Origin: Perkinsus chesapeaki
Taxonomy: Eukaryota; Perkinsozoa; Perkinsida; Perkinsidae
DNA: 64,000 nucleotides
NCBI GenBank assembly: GCA_013115145.1
Contig: JAAPAO010000089.1
Coordinates: 21,576-85,575, forward strand
Direction of reading: 5' to 3'
Below the pieces are notes generated by a model. It was not told the DNA's origin. It did no database searches and was given only the letters and a program-made list of their open reading frames with translations. Made by a program: the position numbers and the translations under genes. Below are positions 46,010 through 57,722 of this stretch, one piece after another (position 1 is the first letter of the stretch; every line of letters begins with the position of its first letter).

Positions 46010-46839
46010 AGGAGTAAAGTACGAAGAGAGTCGTATAGGGGGGTTTACCGCGATTCATCCACTTGTGCTTCGTCCACGGTATGTTCCATCCAAGATTCGT
46101 TCGAAAAAGATTCGTCCAAATCGCATTCCATCCATGTTCATTTGAAATGGAATTTGACGATGCGCGCTTCGCACAGGGTTTTTTTCGTGCGAAAAACATT
46201 CGTCCATGCTTGTAACAATGGAAAAATTCGTATTGTCTACTCCTCCACAGGGTCCTCAATGACGACTCCTCATTAAATGGCGAACTTTCTGCCGAAGCAG
46301 GCCAGCTCGGTAAGGAGTCGTGACCGAGGCGCAGCTCTAGCACGCTGGAAGCAATGTGCCTCAGTAGTCTCCACTGGAGATTCGAAAGTCAAGAAAAGTT
46401 CTCTATGCGTCATTGACGCATAATTCAGAGTTATTTGGCGATCCATGTTTTTCGTTCCTCATGAAGCTCTGAATTACTCTCGATCCGAGAGTCTCGGAAG
46501 GCTTCATGCTGTTAATTCCATGGTGTGTCACAGCCATTTCGTTCGCGAGCTGATCCCGCTTTGCAGAGAGAGAGATAGGGTTTCTCAGAAACTTGCAGCT
46601 CGGCAGAAGCTCTCATCCGTAGACTTTGGGATAGGCTGTTCCTAGGCTAGCAAGTTCCTAGCCTATTGCTGCTAGTCCCCAAAAAATCCTCCATTATATG
46701 ACGAAATAACTCGACCTCCAAACCCTGTTTTCGGTCACCGACAACTATGTCACAGTGGTAATGTCACGGGATGCTCGCCCTTACGAGCGTGAGTCAATTG
46801 AGTGTACTATTACGGCAAAAGACTTGATAAGACTGGTTA
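46010..46839. other. Intergenic between divergent genes
   Basis: Open frames at 45996-46343 (-) and 46445-46645 (+) are short and unrecognised. The DNA around 46060-46210 has loosely repeated CATTCGTCCA/CATCCA-like words. Confidence 0.35.
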
Positions 46840-48000
46840 ATGAAACAGAAGTTATTTCATAGAAACATGGCACTTACCAAAGTATGCCTTCATCTTCTAT
46901 ATTACGCACAGTCACTTATGCTATGCGTCTGGTTCTGCTCAGCTGCTCTTCCGCGTGAGTCCGTAGACATGCCTATCAAGCAAGCTGAAGACCGCTCCCT
47001 GGCTGAGTTCGTATTCGATGGCCACAAGGTTTATGTTCTCCCCGACACTGGAGGGGCTAAAACTTATGCGTTGGATGAAAAGTCGTTTGGAGAAGCTACC
47101 TGTCGTACCTATGCTACTGGTTGCTACCCATGCCCTGAAGAGCGTTGTGCAGAAATCAGGAAAACTAACCTTACTGCCAGGTTTCTCGATGGTACTACTT
47201 TCACCTACTTCCGCTATACTACAAACCTCAACGTTAAACTCGGGAGTGGGACTGAGGTGGACGTTATCTATAATCTCGGTTTGGTAAAAGACTATTCTCC
47301 GAAGACGTTTCACCCACATCCTATCGTGGGGCTGAGAAGGGAACCAAGCTTCTCTAGTGGTCGTTATTCCTTCATTCACCAACTCGTCAGAGGGTCGAGC
47401 GGGGCCATCCGTAAAATGGTATTCTCGCTAGCCTACCCGAGGACGACTACTGATGTTGGACATTTCACCGCTGGTGGAGATCCTGACCCAGATTGGCACG
47501 CACCTTTTATGAATCTACAGCAAAGAGACGAAGAAGCCTGGACATTAAAGATCGAGGAGGCAGGTTATCGCTCGGGAAAGGAGTCCGAAGCTGCCCATAT
47601 CAAGGAGAGCCGCGTGCTCTTCGATTCAGGTGCTGGTATTATCATTGGACCGAAGAGCGAGGTTAGGACCCTGTGGGATTTTATTGGAAAGTTCGTTAAG
47701 TTTACAGGAGGTGTTATACTGAAGACCATAGATTGCTCGGATGTCAGTAAGCTGCCGGATATTTGGTTCGACATAAAGGCCGATGATGATGTGGGTTTAA
47801 CTACAAGACTATTCGTTGAAGGAAGGGACTACTCTGCTCCCTCAACGGTATCAGAGGAGTGTACAATTGATATTGTTGGCATTGATATTGGCCATCTGTT
47901 ACCTTATGGATGGATTGTCGGTGCACCGCTTTTCAAAGGCCATTTCGTTCAGTTCAGCTATGACAGTGAGACTATTGGCTTCGCTAAGAAGAAGATCTAG
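46840..48000 (+). CDS. Secreted pepsin-like aspartic protease (family A1)
   Basis: The single exon encodes 386 residues. A signal peptide spans about residues 12-37 (LLYYAQSLMLCVWFCSAALP). The first catalytic motif is PDTGGAK (Asp69) and the second is FDSGAGIII (Asp262), so both aspartates are present, though the usual DTGS reads DTGG. The end, GWIVGAPLFKGHFVQF and IGFAKKK, matches the pepsin C-terminal pattern (LGDVFLR...FD...IGFA). The active-site flap tyrosine region is weakly conserved. Length fits the family (about 380). Secreted A1 proteases digest proteins in vacuoles or outside the cell. No separate propeptide is obvious beyond about 20 residues. Confidence 0.88.
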   Translation: MKQKLFHRNMALTKVCLHLLYYAQSLMLCVWFCSAALPRESVDMPIKQAEDRSLAEFVFDGHKVYVLPDTGGAKTYALDEKSFGEATCRTYATGCYPCPEERCAEIRKTNLTARFLDGTTFTYFRYTTNLNVKLGSGTEVDVIYNLGLVKDYSPKTFHPHPIVGLRREPSFSSGRYSFIHQLVRGSSGAIRKMVFSLAYPRTTTDVGHFTAGGDPDPDWHAPFMNLQQRDEEAWTLKIEEAGYRSGKESEAAHIKESRVLFDSGAGIIIGPKSEVRTLWDFIGKFVKFTGGVILKTIDCSDVSKLPDIWFDIKADDDVGLTTRLFVEGRDYSAPSTVSEECTIDIVGIDIGHLLPYGWIVGAPLFKGHFVQFSYDSETIGFAKKKI

Positions 48001-49895
48001 CTACTCCCACTGTGCGAGTCCCACATCATGTCACATGCGGTCTGTCGGCAGCTCACACACTTTTGTTGTTGAGGCTTTGAGCCTCAAACATAGATCTTTT
48101 CTAACACTATTCAAATATGGCGCTACCTTTTTTTCATTATCTAAACCCATCGTAAGGCTTCTTCTCCCCCAATGGATTAAAAGTTGAGTTACCGAGTGTG
48201 GAGATTGCGATGAAACAAGTAATCAAACCTATTGTTGCGATGAATTGTTTATTGTTGCGATAACAAATGTGGATAAGTCTTGCATATGTTGTGGGTCCAG
48301 ATTGATCCCCATCTTGCTATATTGCTGATCTCCCCACAACTTATTATGTCCCGAAGGATATTGCTATAGCCTGGAGGGTTGTCTGATGGAATAAACCTTC
48401 GCCATTCCCTTTATAGCTGTCGAGCCCAATATCGATTAATTGCGCAGAGTAATTGTGTTTGCGTACACATAGATTGGTGCAGAACTTAAGTGCAGGTAGT
48501 GCGCTTATATCTATTGTCCCAGGGTCGTAGTATTGGTATTCTGGCTCAAGCTCCTTTGTTGTGTTATTCTTCAGAGTTCATCAACTAATACCGCGACACA
48601 TACAAGTGTGGTGATTTAATTGTGTGATCTGTCCCTTTGTGCGTATCTTCCTTAGATTCCGCACAAGCTAGGCTAGTTGTTCATTTATATTCATATTTAT
48701 AATATTAGATTCCTCTTTATCTCTGAGTTTGGTTGATATCTATCTAATATCCACGATAACAAGTACACCATGCTTGTGATGCACAGGGAACGTATACCTG
48801 AGGTACTTGTTTATTAGCACACCCGAATTGCTCCTAAATCCTAAAAACACGACTTGCAAAAGGTATGTTGCGCTGTGTACTTGTGTAAAACTCTCATCGG
48901 TTGTCCCTTACAGGCTCCCATGTTCCATCATTTAAAGTGGAACCATGTTGGCTCTAGTGAAAGAACATCGAACGTGGCCGAACCGGATCATCACTCGCTT
49001 AACAATTTACTAAATTGAATTTAGTTAGTATACGTCGTCCACGGTTCTACCAACTCGCCTTAGTTATCTCTGACCAATATGATGAATACGACCGATTATT
49101 TCGCGGACTGGCATGTGGGGACAATCATCGAAAACCCACTACCAACCGAAAAGAGTGTGAACTAACACTTCAGCGAGCCTATAATGCTAACTTCCAAGAG
49201 TATTGTGGAACCGCTTGGCCCCCGTCCCCTAACTCTCTACCAGATTCCCAATATGCGAATCACTTAACTCAGAACATGCAGCTCTGGTTTAGGTAGAGCT
49301 GAGAGTGCCCCGCGTCACCGAAGGACGCCTACGAAGAGGTTCAGCCTGCAACAGGCTCCAGCAGCTCTTCTCCAGCCGTCTTTCTGATGCTTTACTATGT
49401 GTGAGCTTTGTTATCGTTTTAATTGTCAGTTACCTTTAGCGTGTAGTGTCCGTATCCACTGGACGGAATTATACTGGATCAAACAAGATACGTCCCATCA
49501 TGGGATTCCCATGGCTTCACACGACTTCATAGCCCGCACGCATGCGCAAGTATTTGCACGCATGCCCAGTCCCAGGTTCGAACCCCAACCGGGTTTCTTT
49601 TAAAATTTGAGTATGGCAATGATTGCGTTGTGAAGGAATGCTCACGCGCTGTACTTCCATCTGTTCTGAAATGCGGCGGGCCAAAGGACCGCCTGTCATA
49701 CTTGATAATGCACACCTCTGATCGACTGCCTCCACCACTCTAGGTTCGTTCCTCGGTTTTCACCCTTTTTTGTATCTTCCAACCGTTGCGCAGTTCAACG
49801 TTCCAACACGATTTAATTGTAAGGACATGGTATCCGCGAACAAGTGGAATTTAGCCTTCAAATACCCACGAACTCTGTAATAAACAGATAAAGAG
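48001..49895. other. Intergenic, with a tRNA T-arm-like word
   Basis: No gene is supported. The open frame at 49015-49296 (+) is unrecognised. At 49570-49590 the word CCCAGGTTCGAACCCCAACC looks like a polymerase III B box but has no D-arm or acceptor stem partner. GCACGCATGCG is directly repeated at 49537 and 49557. Confidence 0.4.
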
Positions 49896-49944
49896 AAAAA
49901 ACTGTATCGGAAATAGAGACTCTTTATTTCCCATACAGTTTTTT
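49896..49944. other. Near-perfect 20-bp inverted repeat
   Basis: AAAAAACTGTAT (49896-49907) pairs with ATACAGTTTTTT (49933-49944). Inside it GGAAATA pairs with TATTTCC, with one C-C mismatch between the two stems and a 9-nt loop. It lies about 100 bases upstream of the next gene and could be a small transposon relic or an RNA hairpin. Confidence 0.7.
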
Positions 49945-50042
49945 GGAAGGTATATGACTGTCAAGAAGTTATACAACCCCTGCGTTTCTAGAAACCTCAT
50001 TAACAGTTGTCTATCGTATCATCGGGAGGCCCTCTCTCCATC

Positions 50043-51817
50043 ATGGCCTCTCCAATGCCGTCAGTGCCGTCAGCAAGCAACAGCCCTCCTCCGCCCAGCT
50101 ACCAAGCCACAACCGGTCACAGCGCCGGCGGTGGCGGCCAGGACTACTCGGCCAATATTGCTGAGCAGATTCAGATGTCTATACGGGACGCAGTAGTGCG
50201 ATGGTCTACCAGCAGCGGTGGAGATGGTATGCCTTTGGGGGTGCTGGAGACTGACCCCACGATTGGCACTATGCTGGCAAGGATGGGCATGAGGTAATCT
50301 TCTAGCGGGGCTTTGGGGGAGCGAGAGGCATATGGGAGAGAGAATCACAGATATAAGAAATAAGGAGTGTGATTACTACATAAGGACTGATGTCTAGCTT
50401 TGTTGGAACTGCTAAAGCATTTCCTGTGGTTCAAGAAGGGTGCACGGTCGAGCCCTTAAATGAGCCTGCGTTTGCGGGTGGCTATAGCGAACCTGTGGCA
50501 TGTAGCGCAATGAAGGTGACCTGACAAGTTTATGGTAAAAACCAGAATTGTGGGGGCTGAGGAAGGCGTGTCGTGGTTTGGCTGGAAAATTTGTGGCTAC
50601 CGCCGGCGCACCGCGAACTGCATAACGATAGTGCCAATTTCAGGCTGCCTCGGTTCATCCAAGTGCATTGTCCGAATGCATTCAACGTTTCCATTGACGG
50701 TAAAGTCACCCTTGCCTCATCCGCAGGGTTGCCCTATCAGATGGTAGTAGGGCGTCGCGTAGGAAAATTATAATCGTTCTGGTTTAGGCCGGTGCTATGC
50801 AGCAAACGGGCAGTGGAGTGCCGTCGACTACCCCGGCGGCGAGTATGATGCAAGGAGGTCCCTACGGTCCTAGGCGAGCCTCTGGTCCGTATCGACCAGC
50901 GGGAATGCTAGCAGCACCCTACAGTCCACTAGCTCACCACAGGAAAGGCGGCAAGGGCGGCAAAGGGGCCTTGGGACCGCTGGGCATGTCACCGTCGTTC
51001 CACGCAGCAGCAGCGGCTGCCGCGGCAGCTGCGGGCTTTGGCTCGCCAATGGGGGGTTTGCCCCAGTCCGCAATGGGCGCGGTGCGGGCCGGTATGGTCC
51101 CTTGGGCGGCTGCGGCGGCCGCAGCGGCGGCACAGCACATGCATTTGGGGATGTTCCCTATGGGAGCGGCTCATCCAGGAGCACCACCGGAGCTGCCGGA
51201 GCCGCCGCTGTTTGTGAGAGTGAGCCCGCCGGCCGCGGAAAGTCCGGTGAGGGCATTGCAGAGCGCGCTGGCCCACATGTCTGGGATACCGGGATCCTCT
51301 AAGACCATGGCGGCGCTGTTGGAGTTGGTGGCTGAGGGCAATCAGGGTCGGGATAGCAGTGGGAGTCCGATTGCTGCGGACGTGGTGGAGGTTATTAAGA
51401 GCCATCCAGCTGTTAGGAAAACTGTGGAGTCGATATTGTTACCGTTGGTGCATTTCCAACTGCAGCAAGCGGGCTACGCGGTTCCACCGGCGCCGGCAAC
51501 AGCGATGGACTTGGTGCGTGTGTTAAGGAATGTAGACGGCGAGGATCAGAGGGCTGTTTATGAGAAGCTGCCGCCGCTGCCTCGAGTGAAGCTGGGAAGC
51601 CGGGACAGGAACTTTGTGCAATTTGTGCAAGCGGCGACGCTTATTAGGAATGCATCGGTAATATAGAGTGGGGAAAATGGGTAATAATTCCGGTGTTTAG
51701 GGCGGAGCGATGCTTGGTGATAAAGATGCCTATGAGATGATTAAAGCTGTTGTGGAGAGTAGGGATACCGAACGGGAGGGGTCGGATAGATATCGGCATA
51801 ATCATCGACGACGATGA
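50043..51817 (+). CDS. Ala/Gly/Pro-rich protein of unknown function
   Basis: At least four exons: about 50043-50290, one near 50560-50760, 50794-51657 and 51703-51817. The start ATG at 50043 gives MASPMPSVPSAS. The middle exon, in frame +1 of a short ORF, reads NFRLPRFIQVHCPNAFNVSI, which looks folded. The third exon is low complexity (two poly-Ala runs of about ten, RKGGKGGKG, many Pro), then becomes regular (HPAVRKTVESILLPLVHFQL, PPLPRVKLGSRDRNFVQFVQ). The last reads AMLGDKDAYEMIKAVVESRD and ends in HNHRRR. The mix of disordered and helical parts suggests a nuclear or RNA-related protein, but this is a guess. No family is recognised. Confidence 0.6.
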
Positions 51818-52110
51818 TGGGAATGTATACTATTTGTAGCTAATGCTGTGACGATTTTTCTCTGAAGGAAGCGTTTCTGTGTTAAGTGTGAATACGTAGA
51901 GGTCCTCCTGGTCCGGAAGTCTATATTGCACGCATATGGTGTTAACATTTTAGGAAGTACAGTGAAACGAATCCTGAGGAGAGTACGGTATGTTTCGCAC
52001 TACGCACTATAAGGCAGGGAATGTATCTCATTTTCGTGAGGTGTTAGCGGAAGAAGGGAAGCTTGGGAGCTTTATTCATACGGGTCTAAAATTGAGACCT
52101 TAAAATTATG

Positions 52111-52147
52111 ATATCAAACATATTTGGACTCTTAATATGTTTGATAT
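52111..52147. other. Perfect 14-bp stem-loop
   Basis: ATATCAAACATATT (52111-52124) and AATATGTTTGATAT (52134-52147) are exact reverse complements around a 9-nt loop, about 300 bases beyond the end of the previous gene. It could help 3'-end formation or be a mobile-element end. A run of eleven C follows at about 52171. Confidence 0.7.
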
Positions 52148-52480
52148 TATCTGTATCAGTATGAGGGCTGCCCCCCCCCCCGGCGGCGCCACTTGGGTTG
52201 CTCGTTCTACCGGCTACTGGGCTTTATGTGATTGAATGACAGCACTACTGGGGGTTCGGCATGTAACTTCTACTGTTGACGAGCGTTCATAGTAGTCATC
52301 TCATTTATCCACGTGAGATGTTGAAAAGCATCGGTCTGTGGGTGGAGCAGCTCAGTCGACCAAAACTATATTCGAGAGCATAGTCCAGAATGTGTCCTGG
52401 GTCTCGAGTAGGCTACTTTATAGTGTATATATTATGCATATGCGAAGGGAACGAGTATTGTAGAATTGTTCCTTTTCTGT

Positions 52481-54477
52481 ATGACATTACCATTTATTAT
52501 CTCATCCGACTCCTCCACTAGTGGTAACAGCGATCTAGCTTTGGCCTTGGTCTTGTATGGGATGCTGTCTTATGCATTGGCATTGGTTTGGGCTGTTAAT
52601 GTGAAGACGATGCGATTGAGGACTTACCAAATGATCGGCCACTCATTAAGCATGTTTGTGGGTGTGCTTATGTTTCAAACATTTAATACTTTAATTAATG
52701 ATTTATTCCAGGGTGGAGACCCAAGTAAGTGTCCGGGGACAGCGATGGGATTTATGCATGTATTCACTTGCGACAAAGGAGGAGGGATTGGGACATTTAA
52801 CGAGATTTCGATCAGTCTTGCCATTTCGAAGTGTGGCATTGAGAAGTGTGGCACGCATCAAAGTTTACACTTCAAGATATTTGAAATTTGCCATACCAAA
52901 ATGAGCCCATGAGTTTTGCTTAAAATGTGTACTGTATTTCTCACCAGCGCTTGGAGGTAAGACTCTTCCTCTTTCCCTTATTATTGTAGAACTTTTAATG
53001 CTTTTGCAGTGGAAGGACTGTCGTATTGTGGACCGGGAATAGTCGAGTTAGTTAACGATATGCTCCCTCGGTGACATCCACACTTTCAGATGAGAACTCC
53101 TCGGACATCCCCCTGAGCGTTATTATATTCCTATTGTGGAATGTACTCGGTCTCTTCCTCATTTGGAAATTTCATCGGAATCCACGTCTCCAAAAAGTAA
53201 GTCCCCGCCTGACTGCTGCAATTGGTTACCTTATTACCTCAGGGTTGTCTTATTATTATTGGGCACACTGCTGGTTTCGCTTGCATCAACGTGGCAACGA
53301 TCGTCCAAACTTCTTCCTTTGCCGAAAATGACGGTATGGCTGTGCTATACGTATTTTTGGTCCTGTTGGTCCTTTTGGTTGGATACGCGATTTTGTAACG
53401 CTGCGAATGATACGTGGATCCTGTTAGTGAATGGTATAGTAGGTACTTCCTGTTGGAGCTTTTCATTGCTGGATATCTTACCTTTAAAGAGCGACGTAAG
53501 AGGAGGCGGGATAGTTCTCTGGCAACTACGGCTACTTCCACCCCACACCACGCTGAAGACCCGGCTCCGCCCGATTCTGGTAAGAAGATTCGTTGGCAGC
53601 GAATCGTTGCGTTGCTCACGGATGAGGGAAGCGGTGATTTTCACGATATTTTTTGCGATCGTAGGGTTATTCATTTTTTTGTCAGAAATTTTCGTTGAGA
53701 CAGCTGCTAATACCGATGGTTGCGCTCACCCTAAGCGTCCGTATATTGATTACTATTATCGCAGGATAACAGATGTACCATCCCTCACAAAGAGGTCGCT
53801 GTTGAAGTTTGTGGGACATATTATCGCGAGTAGGTTTTTGGGGGGTGGAGAATTTCCAATCACTGAAAATGAGGGAAAATTATATCCTGACGGAGCAGTT
53901 CTGTATGCGATACCCTTTCGTAAGAACAGCTTGGTGGTAGTATGGCAACAGTATCTCCCTTAAGTATTGCTGGTAGCAATCTGCTATACTACCATTCCGT
54001 ATGCTACATTTCAGCAACCAGACTGTATGTTGGCGTGCGCAGTTTATCATAAACTGTTTATGAGAGGGAGCTGAAGGCTGTCTTATCCAAGACTGGGTAT
54101 CCCGGGCTCGAGCTTCAAGCCTGTTCTAATAAGCTTGGAACTTCACACCTGGAAGATGCCTAATCGGCGATTGCTGATCACTGATACAGAGGCACCATAT
54201 GGCACGATATGCGAGAGTTGTTCGTTCATTGAGGAAACCTGGACGCGGACATGTATCGGAAGTGGAAGCGTCTACACGTGAGCGGTTCATGAATCGTGAA
54301 AAAGACGAACGGTTCATCGTGGATCACGATGAACCCAAGTTGGGTTACCTAACTACCTTCAGCGAAGAGTGTGAATTCATGGCGGACAGTCTTCGTGTCA
54401 AGATGCTGTGCGTGGGAGATGGGCGGAGGACAATTGAAGAATTGGATTCCGCTGGTTGTCCTGCTGTAGTTGGATAG
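52481..54477 (+). CDS. Multi-pass membrane protein of unknown family
   Basis: The start ATG at 52481 gives MTLPFIISSDSST. Hydrophobic helices follow: LALALVLYGMLSYALALVWA, MIGHSLSMFVGVLMFQTF, then in later exons IPLSVIIFLLWNVLGLFLIW (near 53110) and FFAIVGLFIFLSEIFV (near 53660). A Cys-bearing segment lies between them (GLSYCGPGIVEL, joined from 52970-53050). Short introns split the gene. Exons 52481-52722 and 53090-53200 are fairly sure, the rest less so. A hydrophilic frame at 54199-54477 (RERFMNREKDERF ... GDGRRTIEELDSAG) is probably its C-terminal tail. At least five membrane passes are visible. No named family is recognised. Confidence 0.5.
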
Positions 54478-54570
54478 ATTGGGAAGTGGTTATCCAATGA
54501 TTCGATTCCAATCTATCTACCTATTACTTAAGCCTTATATAGCTTATTCTAGCATTCGGCTAGGTTGGCC

Positions 54571-54987
54571 CCCGTCCAAACTGGACGGGTTCGCTATACT
54601 CTAGCAGAAAATCGGGGTGGCACCCCGGGGGTGCCTGATAACCTTCGAGGCCCTCGAATCGAGGGTTCATAATGAACCATTCATTACAAATTGTAAACCC
54701 AAACTCAAGAAAAATAGAAACGAACAAATATGATCTATAGCAGGTGAGCGAATAGATGGTCAGGTAGACCGGCGTACGCCAGTACTTTTAAGTATAGACA
54801 CCGAGAAATTCACAGTTAACGGGGTAATATGTTAACTTAATACGTTAACTCGTTCACGTGATGACTATATTATAGAGGGTCGACGAACAAGAAACGCGTT
54901 TTGTACCGACTGCTGCGCAAATCGCCTCCGGGGTCTCCTGGGCATGCGCCGTGAGGGAAACCATCTGGAGGTAATGCCTCCAGATGG
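54571..54987. other. Cluster of five perfect palindromes with different stems
   Basis: CCCGTCCA/TGGACGGG lies at 54571-54589, GGCACCCC/GGGGTGCC at 54619-54635, CCCTCGA/TCGAGGG at 54651-54665, GGTTCAT/ATGAACC at 54664-54678 and CCATCTGGAGG/CCTCCAGATGG at 54961-54987. All are exact, with loops of 1-5 nt. The cluster fills the intergenic space between two membrane-protein genes. Confidence 0.8.
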
Positions 54988-55522
54988 CATCATGATGACA
55001 TTATTAATGTTTCCATAAGTTAAGCTACCCATCTAGAAGTCGACTGGATAAGACCCATTTTTGCAGCAAATACTGTTTCTGTGCTTTATTAAGCGAGTTC
55101 CGAGACTTGCCGAACGTGTTGTGTTCATACTGAATTATACGGGATAATATCCCACAGCTAACGACGCAGGAGTTGCATCAGTGTTTTATCCAAACGCTCG
55201 TCTTTTTACGGTAAAATGGAGCATCTTAGATGGTGAATGCCCGGCCCAACTTGCCAAGACTCTTGGTTTTGATAATCGGGCTGAAATATCGGCATCCATT
55301 TACTGCGTTGGACGCTAAAACCAATGATGTGGGAGAACCTGAACTAAGAATACCACGGGGAACTGTATCCCACGTATGCTATGGTTTCCGGAGCGCTGAA
55401 AACGTTGTGCAACCCAGTCTACGCTTCTTAGTTCACTATGTGAAAGCTCCATTGATACGACATACTTGAAGCTGGTGGGAAACAAAAATTCCTAACCCGA
55501 AAGCCTGTCGAACTAAGGTACA

Positions 55523-57282
55523 ATGTCTTTCGTGACCGTCCAAGCCTTTGCCTTTATCTTCTATGGTGAGTATCCAGGAGTCACTCTCCGGCCACCATCA
55601 GAACAGTTATTGGCAGAGATATATATGTGGCTGGTGGTGAGTACTTTACCTGTCCCCAACTCACGCTATCACTTTGTGTAGGTAGCAGGATCATTACTCC
55701 TAGTTGTCCTCGTCAACGTAGTGGCGGCAAAGCAATCAATTCGGGAGTTCTTCACACGGGGAGCTTGGTTGGGAGAGGTCGTTTTTGAGGCGTTCCACAA
55801 GTAAGTGGGTTCAGGAGGCAGAACAATCAGGATCATAGTAGTGAGAGCCTCACAGCTCTTCTGAGACACTGGGAGTGTCACATTAGATAGTTTGCGGTTT
55901 TTATTCGATATATGGCTCACCGGTGATATCCCAGATCAGCGGCTCATTGAAGAGGAGATGAGTTGGTCCTTTCGCACTTCTGAGTAGCATCGTCGACGAC
56001 GATTTGTCGTCTGCTTCGCGGTCATGCTAAGTTAGAATTGCCAAGTCGAACAGCTCGACCCCAATGACTGTGAACTATATCTTTCCCCGCTCAGGTTCTG
56101 CCATTTGTGCCTGGCATGGTCCCTTCTACTTTCCAGCTATTGGATGCTAGCAGAGCTGTATGATCCTGGCACATCTGAGTCCATTTGGGCTCTTACCAAC
56201 TCTATAACATACTCTATAATCTCTATACTAGTGGTGTGGATACTTTCGGTATGCGAACGCCGGTAAGTACCTCACTTATATTCATTTACTTGTTCATTGA
56301 TCTGCACCTTGCCTGAGGCGAGTGGTGTGGCACGTGTAGGAACTTTCACCACTAAACGGTTTACTTTTGGCTCGATTTTCCACGTATGGTTCAGTCCGAA
56401 CCGTCCATGGAAAACTGGAGAAATTCCAATTGAGTAGAATGTTTTTCCGTGAAAAGGCTGAATCGTTGGGAACCTTGGCCGGGGCAGCTTTCCCTCCCTG
56501 TTGTTCACGTCTTTTACCAGTGGTCTATTTTCATAGGTTCCATGCGCCTCAAGTGATAATAGAAGGCTTCGTTTGGGCTATATCACTTTTGCTTGGTTAC
56601 TCTTGGAAATTAGTTTTCACCGAAGCGCAAAACGCGGTGCTGCACGCGGACAACTGGTAGGATTCCTTCGTTGCTCATCGGTTGAATTTGCGACTGCGAT
56701 ACGCCCTTGTGGAATTACTGTCCGCTCTGGTAGAATAATAATGACTACGTATGTGTTCAACGTACTTAGTTATTATTATTTGATCAAGCTGCTGTTTATA
56801 ACGCTATGAGGACATCTTCAGCTCCCGCAATGTCCGGGGCCTGAAAATAAGTTTCAAATGTTTCAACATGGTGGCGTCGCTGAACCATTGAGAGAAATGG
56901 GTATGCAAACTACAACTTTGACACGCGGTTTGACTTGCACTGAAATTGGATGACCAAAAAATATGTGAAGGAACAATTACGATACATTTCGTGGCGAGTG
57001 ACTTGTCTTGCAGATCGAATTTCGCGCTGCCGTTTGTGATTGTTTGCTTTGTATTAACCATGTACCCCTGGTGATATCTTCCAGTCAGAGATTTTTAACA
57101 AATTCGCCTACTTTTCCTCCCTCAGGGGTCTCCGTATCCTCACGAGTGCGATGAACTTTGGTTTGATGATACCAGTTTATTTCCGCTACATCCTGCCCAA
57201 GATGGAGCCCCCCACTGCCTTCTACGATAGGGACACTCAAACGGCGGCAGCAATGTTACGTTGCCGTAGCGCTGCCTTCTGA
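55523..57282 (+). CDS. Second multi-pass membrane protein of unknown family
   Basis: ATG 55523 opens MSFVTVQAFAFIFYG. After a short intron comes MWLVVAGSLLLVVLVNVVAA and REFFTRGAWLGEVVFEAFHK. An exon at about 56095-56260 reads HLCLAWSLLLSSYWMLAELY and SIISILVVWILSV. The last exon, about 57125-57282, reads ILTSAMNFGLMIPVYFRYIL and ends in stop 57280-57282. At least four helices are present. The exon order is clear, but several borders (GTGAGT, GTAAGT donors) were only partly checked. It may be related to the gene before it, but no direct sequence match was found. Confidence 0.5.
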
Positions 57283-57722
57283 CTTGTGTATTACCGCGAT
57301 TTAATATTATTCATTATTAATATTTTTACCTTTGACAAGTTTCAATATTTAGCAGCTTCCAAGTTCGCACTTTTTGCGTTTGAATTCAATTACGTGAGAA
57401 AGCGCTTACTTTGATAAGTGTGGAATCCGCGCGTGTGTGTGTGAGTTTATAGTCCAACGCCGAAATTGGCTTAGTTAGACTACCACTGGAATCACTAGTG
57501 GAATCCGCTATCACATAGTAAAGCTAATTCCGTAAGACTTTTTGTGTCGGTAGTGGAGGTGCCCTCTACGAGGAACGCGTGTGCCTACTGAGCGTTGGTG
57601 GCGAATGACCGCCTTCGAAAGTTAACATGTTGAGCTTGAGCGGTTGATGCAGCTACTAGCTGCTGCCAGCTAGCCAGGAGTTGCTTATTCTCGCAGCATC
57701 AGCTGTGTAGTTGTCTCTGGTA

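Noticed and set aside
50870-51140. Minus-strand poly-Ala frames
   Set aside because: Reverse complement of poly-Ala/Gly coding DNA on the plus strand.
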